Shown here piece after piece: positions 26,813 to 38,812 of a stretch of 64,000 bases of DNA (its first letter is position 1; every line of letters starts with the position of its first letter). The translations under genes and the position numbers were made by a program. Source of the stretch: Phycomyces nitens (Eukaryota > Mucoromycota > Mucoromycetes > Mucorales > Phycomycetaceae); assembly GCA_022702545.1 (NCBI GenBank), contig JAHRBC010000003.1, positions 1,798,001-1,862,000 on the forward strand. The letters are read 5' to 3'. The notes below the pieces were generated by a model. That model had not been told where the DNA came from. It saw only the letters and a program-made list of their open reading frames with translations, and searched no databases.

Positions 26813-27394
26813 TGACTTACAGAATAAGGTTGCCTTTTGCTTATTGTTCTTGACCAGGGAATTGTAGAAGCGCGGCTGTTCCCATTCGTGGTCAGGATGT
26901 CCTCGGTCGAGAAGTTTAAATGGGCCATCATCGTAGTTGAGACCCCAATCGCCTGCATTTGGACAGTAGAAGATATCTTCAGGGAGATATTCTAATTTGG
27001 GTCTTTTGCAAATAGACGCCGTCCACCAACAGTATGGGTCTTCGTTAACATCGTACTGAGAAGTATCGACCACCCAATCGACAACCTGGTGAGGGGCCAC
27101 CAGAGGAACATGAGTCCAGTCGACATAATTCATCGCATTCTGGACTTCGGGATGATCTGTGGAAGGAAGTTCGCCACGAACAGGGTATCCTGACAGATCA
27201 ATGTCTGGAATTGGAGGCAAGTCTCCCCAATGGATATCTTCATCACGCGGGTATTCTAGAACAACACCTTGGGGTATTGGAATATCGGAGAGATACGCAG
27301 GAGATGCCTGGGCTGGCGGAGGGGAATTCTGAGTATTGTCCTGAGAGACAACGGTGGAGGCGAAGAGTAATATTGCTATAACATTAGACAGCAT
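25816..27394 (-). CDS. chitin deacetylase, secreted and GPI-anchored
   Basis: Exons on minus strand 27394-26821, 26737-26448, 26374-26261, 26202-25816; 454 aa. Removes acetyl groups from chitin to give chitosan (carbohydrate esterase family 4). Signal peptide at 1-18 (MLSNVIAILLFASTVVSQ). NodB motifs are all visible: NYDDGP (about 153-158, catalytic Asp and metal Asp), HTWSHP (217-222, metal His), RPPFGDVDDR, DSNDW and LGHIT. The C-terminus has a Ser/Ala omega-like stretch and a final hydrophobic segment (FLVCIMIMAITILI), as in GPI proteins. Intron 2 (26447-26375) begins GCAAGT, not GT; a GT alternative breaks the frame. Close to the deacetylases of Mucorales. Confidence 0.93.
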
Positions 27395-28242
27395 CTTGTA
27401 CCAATCTCGGATTGAGAATAATAGAAACCAAAAAAATAAAATAATAGAAGAAAATGAAATATATATGTATAAAAAAAAGAAAATCTAGGTCAAGTAAGAG
27501 AAGTCGAGGTTCATTCATTTATTCGACATCTCTATTTATTTATTTATTCATTCATTCATTTATTTGGTTTCCTTTTCATTCAATAAGATCGGTGACCAAT
27601 AACTATGGCCAGATATGTGGTCTAGATAGGACATTTTTTTTTACAAAGATTGTTTGTTCCTTTTGGCTTTTTCTTTGATGGCTTCATTCCATGGACCAAA
27701 CCATATACGCTTCTTTTTTGTTGTTGTTTTTGCTGGTGCGATAATCAGATTGAAATATTGCTTTCTGGCGATATTCATATACACTTGCATCAACAAAATG
27801 GCAGGATAAAAGGAGATTGGCCATGTTAGGAGTATATTGGTTTCTAAACACTCTCTTGACCAGCACGGTTTTAAGCTTTAAGAGGCTAAAATAAAACACG
27901 ACTCTAGATAAAGAAAAAGGAGAGTTAAAGGACACATCACACACAGATACATATATATATATATATTCCACGCCAAATAAACATTGTTTGCAATTTCCAA
28001 AAAGATTATTATATATTATATTATTATTATTATTATTTTGCCGAGTGACATTTCAATCGACAGGATGTGTTGCTGGCTAATAGACATGGCCAGCAATCCA
28101 TGGGCAATACAAATGTTATTTTGGACGCTTGTTTATGATTATAAATATGTATAAAATTGATAATTTAATGTGATGGATGAACTTTTTGCGCTTAATTTTC
28201 TTTTTCTTCTTTTTCAAATTGTTTATAGACCTTATTATTGTG
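27395..28242. other. spacer with presumed chitin deacetylase promoter
   Basis: Contains the upstream region of the deacetylase (minus) and the 3' flank of RPA135 (minus). Only microsatellite-like TTTA/TTCA repeats near 27533-27562 and an ATT run near 28015-28037 stand out. Confidence 0.5.
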
Positions 28243-31200
28243 TTACTTTTTGTAGTCATCGGCTCCAGGTGCAATACCCAGTGTGAGGCGAATACCCATG
28301 CTCATGAGTTCAGTAGTAAGGTATCTGAAGACATAAGGAATGGCAACAAGATCAATGCCCTTGGATGTACCGCAGCTTCGGCATTCGTAGTGTTGCTTTG
28401 ATGAAAGGGAAGCAGCAATCTTTGTAGAGATTGGAGAAACGAGCGAACCACACAGTCGGCAAACATGAGCCTAATAACACAGCAGTATGGTTAGTTATCC
28501 AATTCGCCATGTCCAAATTGATTTTACTTACTCTAGAGTAATCAGAACAGTTCATCAAACGATCCTGAAGCAAGAAACTTGTGCCGTGTGCCAGTAAAGA
28601 ATCACGCTCCATCTCACCGAAACGAATACCACCTGCACGCTTACGACCCTTGACGGGCTGCATGGTCAGGTTGTGGACAGGACCTGTTGTACGCACTTGG
28701 AACTTGTCGTTAACCATGTGTCTGAGACGCTGGTAGTAAACAACCTGTGGCCCAATATCAATTAATATCAATTAATGTCATCAATGCCAATTAATGCCAT
28801 CAAGCAGAACACTACTTACACCAATGTAAATATCCATCTTCAATTCTTCACCAGTAATACCAGAGTACATGGCTTCATTTCCGTGATAGTTGTAACCGGC
28901 AGCAATAAGCTGTTCACCAAAGTAATCTGCTGCAGTGTACTTTTCATTGAACCTGATATGATCGTTCTTAATACCTAGATCCACATGTCTTTTTTTTTAT
29001 ATATATTTTTGTACTTACTTGAATGGCGTACTGTCTTGTGCGATACCGTGAAGAGCACCGGCCTTGGCTGCCATACTCTCGACAAACATACCAATTGTCA
29101 TACGGGAGGGGAAAGCGTGAGGGTTAATGATAATATCAGGTTGCATACCGCTCTCTGTAAAGGGCATGTCGACGGCTGGCCACTTTTGAGAGCAGACACC
29201 CTTTTGTCCGTGACGAGATGAGAACTTGTCACCGATAACTGGGGAACGGGTGATACGGAGCTTGATGTGAACCTTTTGGAGGACAGAGGTGCCGGCATCA
29301 TCACCCAACAGACGGACTTCATCAACATACGCATCCTCAGGTCCCTTCCACTTCTTGATCACCGAGCGACCGGTAGATTCGTCAATGTAGGCGCAGAGAG
29401 GATCATCGGCTTCCAAATGGGCACCAATGTGAGGGAGACCATCATCACCAAGCTTGGCAATGTACTTTTTGCGTTTGGCAGGATCAAGGCCAAAGTGGTA
29501 AGAGATTGGCTCACCGTGTGAGCGATATTCTCCAAGATCGACAATCTCAGACTTGTAGACAGTACCATACCCAAAACCACGTTCATGAGCAGACTTATTC
29601 AAAATCATGGCATCTTCCATATCGTAACCAGTGTAAGAAATAACGGCAACAATGGCATTTGCACCGTTGGGGAAGTTGTCGAAACCGTATTCGTTGTGAA
29701 GAGCAGGACGGACGATGGGAGTCTGACCAGTCTGGATACGGTACAACTTATTGTCGGTACGGCGGTTGATGACAGCAGAGGGGGTACCCATAGTTTGCTT
29801 ACCCATCTATAGATACAATCGTTTGTGAGCGTTTTGAGCCAAAAACAAAAAAAAAGGGAGCCTCGAGATATTTTTTTACCTGACACTGGTACATGTTACG
29901 GGGAGATTGGTTAAAGTCGGAAAAGGGTGTCATGTTGGCAATGATACTGAAAATGTTGGTGGGTGCAAATTCTTGGTAGGCAGTGACATTGGGCACAACC
30001 TCGTCATCCATACAGGCAATATCCATGTAAACCTGCTCAAAGGAACCGATCATGTCGGTCTTTCCGTTGGCCAAGAACTTGACTGGACGCATCATACGAG
30101 CGGGAGTAGAGAAGATGTACAGACCAGGGTATTCACCACCATATGATACAGGCACAGAAGCAATTTCAATGTCAAGAGGGACACCCTTTTCACCATTAAC
30201 TCTCAAGACCTTGAGACTGGTGGCAATCTTTTCTGCAGATTTAGGTGTACACCAACCGACAATGCGACCATCGAGCATCACAGCCACATCTCCAGGACGG
30301 TTGATAGAGTGCAACACAGACTGAGATACACCGAGGGAAGCCAAAAGAGGAGGCAATTTCTCAACGGACAAAGGCTCGTTGACAATCTTGCACTTGTGGG
30401 CCAAATGGTTCAAGAGACCACAAGGAGAACCATCTGGAGTATGTACAGGGCAGAGGAAACCCCAGCCTTCTGGAAGCAACTTACGGACCGTGGTTGTCTT
30501 TAGCTCGGCAAAGAAAGCACCACGATGGATACAGCGGAAATGAGAGATGTAACGGTAAAAGTTGAGCTTTTCGGCAACAAGAGTGTAACCAGTGGCCTAA
30601 GGATAGATTATAGGTCTCTAGTCAGTATCCTGCATACTTTATATATCTATTCAATTACCTGCTGCAAATCCAAACCAGTCTTACTGACAAGGTTACCAGT
30701 AGCCATAAAATAGGACAACTTGTTACCGACATCAGAAGGTGTCTTGCGACAGGCATTTGAAAAGTACTTGTCTAGAGTATCGTGTCAGTCTCCCGACCCA
30801 CCTCTTTTGGGAATCTCTTTTATGCTTACTGTTAAAAAAGTCTACTTTGGCGGGAGCCATACGAATCTCATTGCGAATCTGCTGCTTAATTCCAGTGAGC
30901 CAGTCGCCGATCTTCTCCTTGAGGATCATGTTGTAGAGATGACCACCCAAAAGAACTTCTTGATGCTGAGGGGCATCTGGGTTATCCTGACAACATTCTC
31001 CAGACACAAGAGAGTAAAGTTTGCGGATCATGAAGCTATAGTTAAACACCGTGATTAATAATCTCGTACTTTTTGTTGTTGTTGTTGTTGCTTCTACCCA
31101 TCGTTTCTTACACAAGCAGGTTGAATTTGTCTCTGTTGTTGTCGAGGTGAACAAGAATGATTTTCTTGAGCAGAGCCTCACCGACTTCACGATCGGTCAG

Positions 31201-32190
31201 ATCCTCATCAAGACCCATAATGACTCTGAATTTCTCTCCCAAGTACTTGAGACAGTCGTTGCGTGTGTAGAGAGGGTAGATTTTGAAGGATCTCAACAAG
31301 AGTTCGATACGGTCAGTCAAGAAGGTGTTCTTGACATCACCCTGGCAGAGGGCATCAAAGATCTCCTTGTCCGAAGTATCGACCAAAGCCTTGAGAATCA
31401 GAATCACAGGCACCATGTATTCCTGCTTGCGCCAGGCAAAACGCAACATACTGTTGCCGTCATTGAGATAGTGAACAGTGTTGGTCTGGGTGGTTTGATC
31501 ACGTCTAGCACATCTAATGGCACAACCATAGGCAGAGTAAGTAGGACCACGGTTCTGGAAAGAGTTACGGATGATGGCAGTGACATGGTTACGACGGGGC
31601 ACAATCAAGAGACGAATCAACTTTTCGATACCGTTTACAATAAAGTAACCACCCATTTCCTCGGACTCTTCATTGTTCTGAACAAGCTGCTTGGAGAACA
31701 TTTTGTGCAAGTTACAACGGTTAGAGCGAACCATGATTGGGACCTGTCCGAGGTTATAGGTCTCGGAAGACACAGGGCCGTCGTTTACTCTCCAGCAGAG
31801 CTTAACCGAAATCTTTCCACGGTAGGTCACCAATCGTTCTCTGGCCTCTGTAGGGAGAACTATGCGCTTCTTTGAAAGCATATCCTTCTCGTTCACCATG
31901 GGTTTGCTAATCTTGGGATCCTCGATCCAGTAGGTGAGCTTGTTGCCAAGAATCTGGCCAGATTCGGCCACATTGGCATCGTTCTGATGGTTGTCGAAAA
32001 CAGAGATTGCACCAATGTCCTTGACAGCATAATCAAGCAAACCTTCCTCAAAGTCACCAAACTTGGTAATGCTATTGAAGGAATCCAAGTGTGGTGCAAC
32101 AATTTCTTGCAAGATCGGAACACCATACGAATCTTCTGAAGGGTTGCGGAAAGTGCGTTCGCGCTCGAGGGTGTTGAACGATGCCGCCAT
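28243..32190 (-). CDS. RPA135: DNA-directed RNA polymerase I second-largest subunit
   Basis: Eight exons on minus strand: 32190-31112, 31035-30830, 30771-30659, 30596-29880, 29806-29019, 28952-28820, 28744-28532, 28470-28243; 1,158 aa (yeast Rpa135 is 1,203). It forms the active-centre cleft of Pol I with the largest subunit and makes rRNA precursor in the nucleolus. Diagnostic stretches: [91 protein letters not shown], and a C-terminal zinc site CRLC...CRSC. The ATG at 32190 is the first in frame after a possible 3' splice site (CTATAG), so a non-coding 5' exon is possible. For exon 6 the acceptor before 28952 was chosen because it yields the conserved FNE...ADYFGEQL. Confidence 0.95.
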
Positions 32191-35136
32191 TGTTTCGTAG
32201 GTTGCTATAGAGGGGCAAACAGCCTTAGAGTGCTTATCCAAGTCTTGCTGACAGGTAAGGTGAGGTTAAAAAGAAAAAGTAAAAAAACGTGACTACTATT
32301 TCAAATAGTCACATTGAAATCTGAAAAAGTCAGATTGCAGTAGAGAATTGGGGGGTATTTTTTTATTTTATTTTATTTTATTGATTCGTTTAATACTGTA
32401 GTTTGTAGTATATATATATATTTTTGTTCTAATTAGGTGTGTTTATATGGAATACAAAATATGACCATGAATGCCCATCACTTTTGATGTCTTGCTTGTT
32501 TTGCAGCGTACAAACATTCCAAAACTGCCAATGATTTCTACGCGAATTATTGAACTGGACCATTTTTATCCGAAACTTTAGAAAGAGATTTTGTAGTCTG
32601 TGCAACTGAATGCAAAGTATTTGGGCTATATATGTATATACGTATATATTTATATTATGAAAGAGCATTTCTCAGTAGCCTTGTCTATTCCTATATCGTC
32701 TTTTTTTTTTATATAGGCGCATTTATCACAAGAGTTCTTATTGAAATAACCAGCCATCTTAGGGGACGCTAATCCAGTTGGTTAGGAGACAAAGGGACTG
32801 ACTTGGGGGGCGGATAATTTGGTGTGACTAACTTTCTGGTGTTCGGCTTATACATCTTTGAGACGATATTTCTCATCTTTTTTTTTTACAAGTCATCTCC
32901 CCAGGCACCTACCTCTCCTCCATAGGAAGTAAGACCTGTTTTGGGTAATTCAGTAAATCTTCCCTTTTAAAAATAGAGGACAGAGGTACACAAACCAAAT
33001 GTAGAAGCGAGCCAGACAAAAGCCAAGTAGTCACAATAAAGCTTTTTTGCCGGAACAGTGAAAATAGTGTGTGTAACATCCTGTACTTTATGGGTGTCCC
33101 CCAAGATTAACGTCTATACAACCAATTGATCTAGGAACCTATTATTATAAAGTGTGTCTTGTAACAAGCGTATAATATGAACAAAGCACTTGTTCAATAT
33201 GGGATAAGCACTTTTATACCTACCCATTCTTTGGTTAGAATCACTCTCTCTCTCAACTCCTTTAGTACTGCAGGCTGTATTGGCCTTGACGAATATTATT
33301 TTACAATCTATTTAAAGTACTTTTTTTTTGGACTCATTCAAGGAATTTTTCTCTGGCTACTCAAAAACATCCCAAGGTCGTCTTTATGTGGCATGAAATT
33401 GACCTTTTGGAATCGATAGCTGACAAGCCTATTATATTGCACATCATAAAATGGCTTTAACATGTCTTGAAGACGTTTATATACTGATCCTCTTTCCTAT
33501 TTTTTTTGGTCCGAGACAGTCTGGAAACCAGTTTAAGTCAGGCCTTATTCACCCCATAACCTCGCTCATCTCTTTTAGAAAGAGTTTAAAGACTTATCAC
33601 TTTAGATCACTGTATTTTTATTTTTATATTCCAATTCATTTTCTCTCGAGTTCTTCTCTGATGTGCAGCCATGTTATTTTTTTCTTCGAGTCGGAAAAAG
33701 CTTTGATAATAAAATACATAAACTGTATTAGAGATTGGGTAAAGTTTTACTAATATCCTCTTATTGAGATTGGTAATCCAATGATATCCTTTATGTTTTT
33801 ATAATCTCATATAAAGCTTAATATCAATTTCTCCTAAAGATAATATCCAAATGCCGTTTATATCAAACGGCGAAAATCTTGGGTTTCCCTATACGGATCT
33901 TTTTATTTATTTATCTTATATACTTGGTCTTGAGAAATCTTTGTTATACGGTGGGCTGTTTCTCTATAAGCACTAATATTGCTGTGAATTTCAGAAAATG
34001 ATAATTCAGCCATGTACACCACTAATGTTTCCATTCTCAGTAACCGAGTGCCCAATGCAACCATTAATCTACCACTTTTTATTGTCTCATTATAAAGCAT
34101 ACATGTTTAAGTAATTAAAGAGATAATGAAAATTCAAGTATATCGGCAAGTATTTTAGAAAAATTACCAAACTAAATAAGTATGTAATCACTCTGTATGA
34201 TTATATCCATATGTTTATAGACATGGTCTTTTAAGCAAAAGGGGGATAGAATACAATGATCGGGCAAAATCATTTATTTTCTTAAATTTACAGATATTGA
34301 AGATGCTTTATTGTTACGAGAATAGGTCTACAAGTATTAGGATACTGCTACTAATCCAGGTTTATAATTAAATTATACAGGTTTTATTTGTAGGCAAGAC
34401 AATACAGTTAAAATCCATATAATTCACACACCTCTTTTCTCCAATATCGACTTTTGAGACCTTTGTAATGGGATAAATTTATTAAACTGGCTTTTTTATA
34501 CTATCGTATATAAAAGATGATTGAGTTTAGCTTGTGTAGTATCGCTGATATGTTTATTTAATAAAAATAACTCGAGAGCTGTAATATATTTATTTCAGAT
34601 ATATTTCGTCTTAATAAGAGTCTATTAGTGATGTTATGTCCCATCATTGACTGTGCTGTTCTAAATTACTCTTGTTTTTCTTGGCGACTCATTAAAGCAG
34701 ACTTTCGAGTGGCTATCAATTTATTTGTGTGTTCCTGATGCACCTTTCCAAGTAACGCACAGACCATTTCGGCGTAACAAAACAAAGTACAAAATCGCTC
34801 TTCTTGGACTTTTTAATGTTACAGGAACACCAACAAGTCTGATTTTCTTTACTTCTTTACTTCTTTACTTCCTCAACAACTACCTTTTACTCATAATTAG
34901 TCAAACACTCTACCATCACAGCTCATTTTGACACGATGTTACACGCATTTTGACATGGAATTAATTACAGCCAATAGATCAATCACGTCACCTTGGTTTC
35001 CACGAATCGTTGCCATGGCTCCCACGATCTGTTGCCGAAAGCAGTAAAATATAGAGATAAGCATGGTCTTTTGGGGTCAATCTGCTTCATAATCACCCCA
35101 AGGATATTGCTGACGCGATTGAAAACGCCTTTTTTT
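32191..35136. other. long intergenic region, no gene seen
   Basis: Nearly 3 kb of AT-rich sequence between the RPA135 start and the island ORF. Only scattered ORFs below 101 codons, none with a recognisable motif. The first few hundred bases must hold the RPA135 promoter. Confidence 0.6.
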
Positions 35137-35146
35137 TATATAAAAG
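35137..35146 (+). promoter_or_regulatory. TATA-like box upstream of the island ORF
   Basis: TATATAAAAG, 145 bp before the ATG at 35282, followed by a CT-rich stretch (TTTTCCCTTTTCTCTGTTTC). Confidence 0.45.
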
Positions 35147-35200
35147 AGAGACGTTTTGACAATTTTCCCTTTTCTCTGTTTCTCAAGTCGTTTATCAAAA

Positions 35201-35242
35201 ATGCATCCCAAGCTCTACAACGCTTTCAAAACAGCCAAATGA
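35201..35242 (+). CDS. upstream ORF, 13 codons
   Basis: MHPKLYNAFKTAK then TGA, ending 39 nt before the ATG at 35282. If the TATA-like box is used, it would be the first ATG of the transcript and could damp translation of the main ORF. Alternatively it is chance. Confidence 0.3.
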   Translation: MHPKLYNAFKTAK

Positions 35243-35281
35243 CTTTACTCCATTCTTGCCCCACTTTGCCTCGTCATTCCC

Positions 35282-37171
35282 ATGATGATGTTAGCCGCTT
35301 CTCCTTTGTCCTCTGCTTTCAGCATGGCCAAACCTGCTCGACGACGTCCTTCTGCATTCCGCATGGACACTGCCCCAGTGAACGAGACAAGCTTTGATGG
35401 TGAAGGCTTGGTCGAGGGTCACAGCAATGACACTGGAAAGACAACCCTTGGCCATGTGTCAAACCGTGCAGATTCCTTGGAATCTGCTGGTTCGTCTTTG
35501 GACGCGGAATCCATTGACGTAGGGGACTCTTCCTCGTCATTTGTTGCAGACGTTCGAGGATATATCCCACACCGCTGTTACTCTATTGTAGCAGCTGGTG
35601 ACAGTTCCGTGATAGTGTTCCCAGTCGATGGTATGGCTGGTACTGATGGGGAAAACCATGCTCCTCTGGGCACTTACGTGTCAAATGAGCTCACGGAGAC
35701 CTGTGAGGAGACCGAGCCGAGCGTACCGCTCGATATCTTCTGGGATATCCAATCCTCAGGGGAACTCAAGAAGCTGAGGGCCTCTGTCAAGCTCCTTGAC
35801 GAGATGGTGGACCAGGAGCTCAACAGCTGCCCCGCCGAATCTCTTGACGAGATAGGTGACCAGGAGGTGACCAGCTGCTCCGCCGAATCTCTTGGCGATT
35901 CGTTTCTGGACGTGGCCGAAGTCCAGCTCAAGGCAGACGCACCTGCCAAAGTGTGCTCATTTGATGAGCTTCCACTTTTGGATCCTGTGCGTCCTGCAGA
36001 ACGGGATGAACGCCAACCGATGGACTGGTCGGTGGATGAGCTCCAAGCTCTCGAGCAAGGAGTGACTCACAGTCGCGAGACCGTTCCTGAGGCTCTTTTT
36101 GAGCCGATGGAGACTGATGATGTAGATCTGAATGATATCCCTGATGTCATTATGGATTCAAACGAAGAGTTCAACCCACAAGGATCTCTTCTGATTGGTG
36201 GTACTTCTGGAAATGATCTCTCTACAGATCATTCCGAGCCTATGGACATTGACGATGCTGCCATGGTTCAAGAAAACGACGACGCGATGATTCCCGATCC
36301 CTCTTGTGGCGAAGAGTCCGTGGTTCCCGCTCAAAAATCCGTGTCAGTGGACAGCCTGTTTGGTCCCTCCCAGCCGGCGGGCAAGGATTTTGGTACGAAC
36401 GAAAGTCCAACCTGTGTGCCGCAGCAGGTTGCTGACGATGATGCGAGTGTTGGCAAGCACCGATCGATGCTGGTTAGAGAATTCTTGGCCCAGGAAATTC
36501 CTAGCAACAAAGACAGCATTGCCAAAGTACTGGACAAGAAGCAGGAGGAGCCCTGTATGCGAGGGTTGGTGACAGGTGCCGATGGGGATGATGAGACCGA
36601 GGAGCACCCAATGGTGTTTGCCAAACCCAAGGGTCGATCCAAAGTCATTTCTCCTGCCAGTCAGAAGATCCTGGACCAGGCTAGAGCTCCCACTGCAAAG
36701 CTGGAGAGCAGAGCGGCTTACTCCAATAGCATGCTTGCTAAGGTGTTCAAGCCTGTGGATCTTAGCACCGAGAGGGAGAAGGCTGTGAAAGACTGCACTT
36801 CTCAAAAGCCAGCACCTGTTGCGGCAGCCAGCCGTGATAAGGGAAAGGCCCCTGAAGGGCAGTTCAAAGCACCTTTTCCAGTCAAGGGAAAACCTTCCAA
36901 GGATCCTGAAGATCAATTCAAGGTACCTTTCCCAGTGAAGGCCAAGGCTCCCAAGCCTGTTGCTGCATCCAGCAACAAAGAGGTAAAGGATGCTGAGGAA
37001 GAGCTCGAGACAACTCGTGTCGTCCAGCCTATCCATGTCAGGCTAAACACTTCTCGCTTTGCGCGCAAGTGCGAGGTGACTGAATTTGGCGAGCCAGGAA
37101 AAGTACTTGTCCCCAAGGATGATTCTACGAAGCTCCTGATGTACGCCCTCCGACCAAAGGCCGGTCAGTGA
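35282..37171 (+). CDS. hypothetical acidic, intronless protein of 629 aa
   Basis: I do not recognise a family. Starts MMM at the first of three ATGs. Asp/Glu/Ser-rich and probably disordered for most of its length (e.g. METDDVDLNDIPDVIMDSNE, PMDIDD). Two internal repeats are visible: DE(M/I)xDQE(L/V)xSC(P/S)AESL near residues 180-205, and (G/D)QFKxPFPVKxK near residues 525-560. A Lys/Ala/Pro-rich stretch precedes a more ordered C-terminus (VRLNTSRFARKCEVTEFGEP). It differs from every other sizeable gene in the window in having no intron, and its GC content is higher than that of the spacers. It may be an orphan gene or the surviving ORF of a mobile element. Whether it is expressed is unknown. 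Confidence 0.55.
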   Translation: MMMLAASPLSSAFSMAKPARRRPSAFRMDTAPVNETSFDGEGLVEGHSNDTGKTTLGHVSNRADSLESAGSSLDAESIDVGDSSSSFVADVRGYIPHRCYSIVAAGDSSVIVFPVDGMAGTDGENHAPLGTYVSNELTETCEETEPSVPLDIFWDIQSSGELKKLRASVKLLDEMVDQELNSCPAESLDEIGDQEVTSCSAESLGDSFLDVAEVQLKADAPAKVCSFDELPLLDPVRPAERDERQPMDWSVDELQALEQGVTHSRETVPEALFEPMETDDVDLNDIPDVIMDSNEEFNPQGSLLIGGTSGNDLSTDHSEPMDIDDAAMVQENDDAMIPDPSCGEESVVPAQKSVSVDSLFGPSQPAGKDFGTNESPTCVPQQVADDDASVGKHRSMLVREFLAQEIPSNKDSIAKVLDKKQEEPCMRGLVTGADGDDETEEHPMVFAKPKGRSKVISPASQKILDQARAPTAKLESRAAYSNSMLAKVFKPVDLSTEREKAVKDCTSQKPAPVAAASRDKGKAPEGQFKAPFPVKGKPSKDPEDQFKVPFPVKAKAPKPVAASSNKEVKDAEEELETTRVVQPIHVRLNTSRFARKCEVTEFGEPGKVLVPKDDSTKLLMYALRPKAGQ

Positions 37172-38405
37172 TTCCGAGACGAAGATAGTTGGATAGTGGT
37201 GACTAAGCTCACTTTGACTCTCGGGTCTAAAGTGCAGTAAGGAATCTGCGAAACCGATCGTTCTGAAGTTTTGATATCTAGACCCAAGGCTCGTACGTTT
37301 CACCAAGTGGACGCATCATCGGTCTGCTGGCCCTGGAGCCAGTCATACGCGGCCGGTAACAAAGGTTGATTCGGAAGCTTCTGAAGCTTCATGGAGATGC
37401 TCGAGTGACCGGACCTTTCATGGTACTTTTCTGTTAGCCTTTGTGGTGATTCACATTGTCTCTTTCAGTTAAGCCATGAGGTGGCCTCTTTACGTTCGGT
37501 TCCTGCTGTTACAGACTCAAACGGGCTGGCTTATCAATCTCTTCAGAGGTTGACACCACGTCCCACCTGGCAGTTGGGTTCCGAGTTCTTGACTTGGCAT
37601 AGATAGTAAAGAGAAGGTAGATGTGGAGATCTACATTGGAGTGTCGCATTCGGTGGTACAAGACTGGTTTCCAATCCTGGCTCCCTCTGGTATTTGCCGT
37701 TTGTCTACATTCGAGGGTGGTGCTTGCACTGCTGTAGGGTTAACTTGAACTCTCTGTTCGTACGGTTCTTGTCGACTTCCTTCCGAGTCTGAGGTCGAGA
37801 TTTGGAAGAGATGGTTATGGTACGTATTGGGCCGCTGAGGTCTTTGTTTCTGGGTCCGGTTAGGACATTGTGGTTCGGTTGGTCAAGTCTCTGGAACGGT
37901 TCTGGAGGTTGTTGCTGGCTGGGTCTTTGTCTGGCGGATCTGGTTATCAGGTCTTGATTGCTTGAGGTTTGTACTTGAGCCAGGGAGAATGGATACTGAG
38001 AGGCAACGGTGTCCATTACGCCGTTATGTCTGGACCGAACGAGTTGGTCTCCATGTTGGATTCTTTTCGAGTCTTTGGATGACCTTTGCCGGCTCTTGCA
38101 AGATCTCATAAGCTTGCTTCCAGGTTCTGATTGGTCCTTTCCGGACTATGAGGAGTCTACTATTGGATTGTGGTAAATCCATCTATAGAGCCAATGCACT
38201 CGAGAGGTTTCCGAGAAACAAGCCAAGGACAGCAAGATATTGTCAACAAGATTCTCACAGACGTAACGGAAGATCAGCTACAGGGGTACAATCGAGTCTG
38301 TTCCTGGGTCCAGCTATGCAAACGCACGCCCAGACAAGCATAATCACCGGAGATGGCAAAAACAAGGTGATTTCTACAGACACCCCAACCGTAGTTCGAT
38401 CGCAA

Positions 38406-38458
38406 CAGTGACAAGTACCCATCAAGACATCCGACAGTCTGCCCTGTACTTGTCACTG
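38406..38458. repeat. 13-bp perfect inverted repeat (hairpin)
   Basis: CAGTGACAAGTAC at 38406-38418 pairs exactly with 38446-38458 across a 27-nt loop. Confidence 0.85.
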
Positions 38459-38693
38459 GGAGAGAAAGCGTGGGATCCCAAGGCAGTTGCAAGCAATACA
38501 AGAGTACTGCAGTCAGATTTTGTGCCAGCCTCTTTGAGGTGAATGATGACTGGTCTGGATGGGCAACAATCAACCGATTGACCAGACCGAGCAGAGTATG
38601 CTTAATTCTGTCAGTAGCAGGTTGCGATTGACAACTAAAAGTCCATATATTATATATGGCAGTTGTCATTGAGGAGAAGCAATCTTTCCGTCG

Positions 38694-38812
38694 ATGGCCT
38701 CGAGAGTAACACCAGATATCCACCGTCAATAGTCGAAACAAGAACGACTCAACCAAGCATCAGACGATTCCAAGTGGATTGGCTCAAAAACAATCCTGAC
38801 TCTCGAGGCCAT
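38694..38812. repeat. 14-bp perfect inverted repeat
   Basis: ATGGCCTCGAGAGT (38694-38707) and its complement (38799-38812). An 8-bp pair TGACAACT / AGTTGTCA (38629-38636 and 38661-38668) lies just before it. Confidence 0.8.

Noticed and set aside
36344..37036. 230-codon minus-strand ORF
   Set aside because: Opposite strand of the 629-codon ORF, with Leu/Cys-rich composition typical of antisense of an acidic gene.
37600..37700. tRNA-like words (GGTTTCCAATCC) near 37666
   Set aside because: No A box, anticodon stem or acceptor stem could be folded around it.
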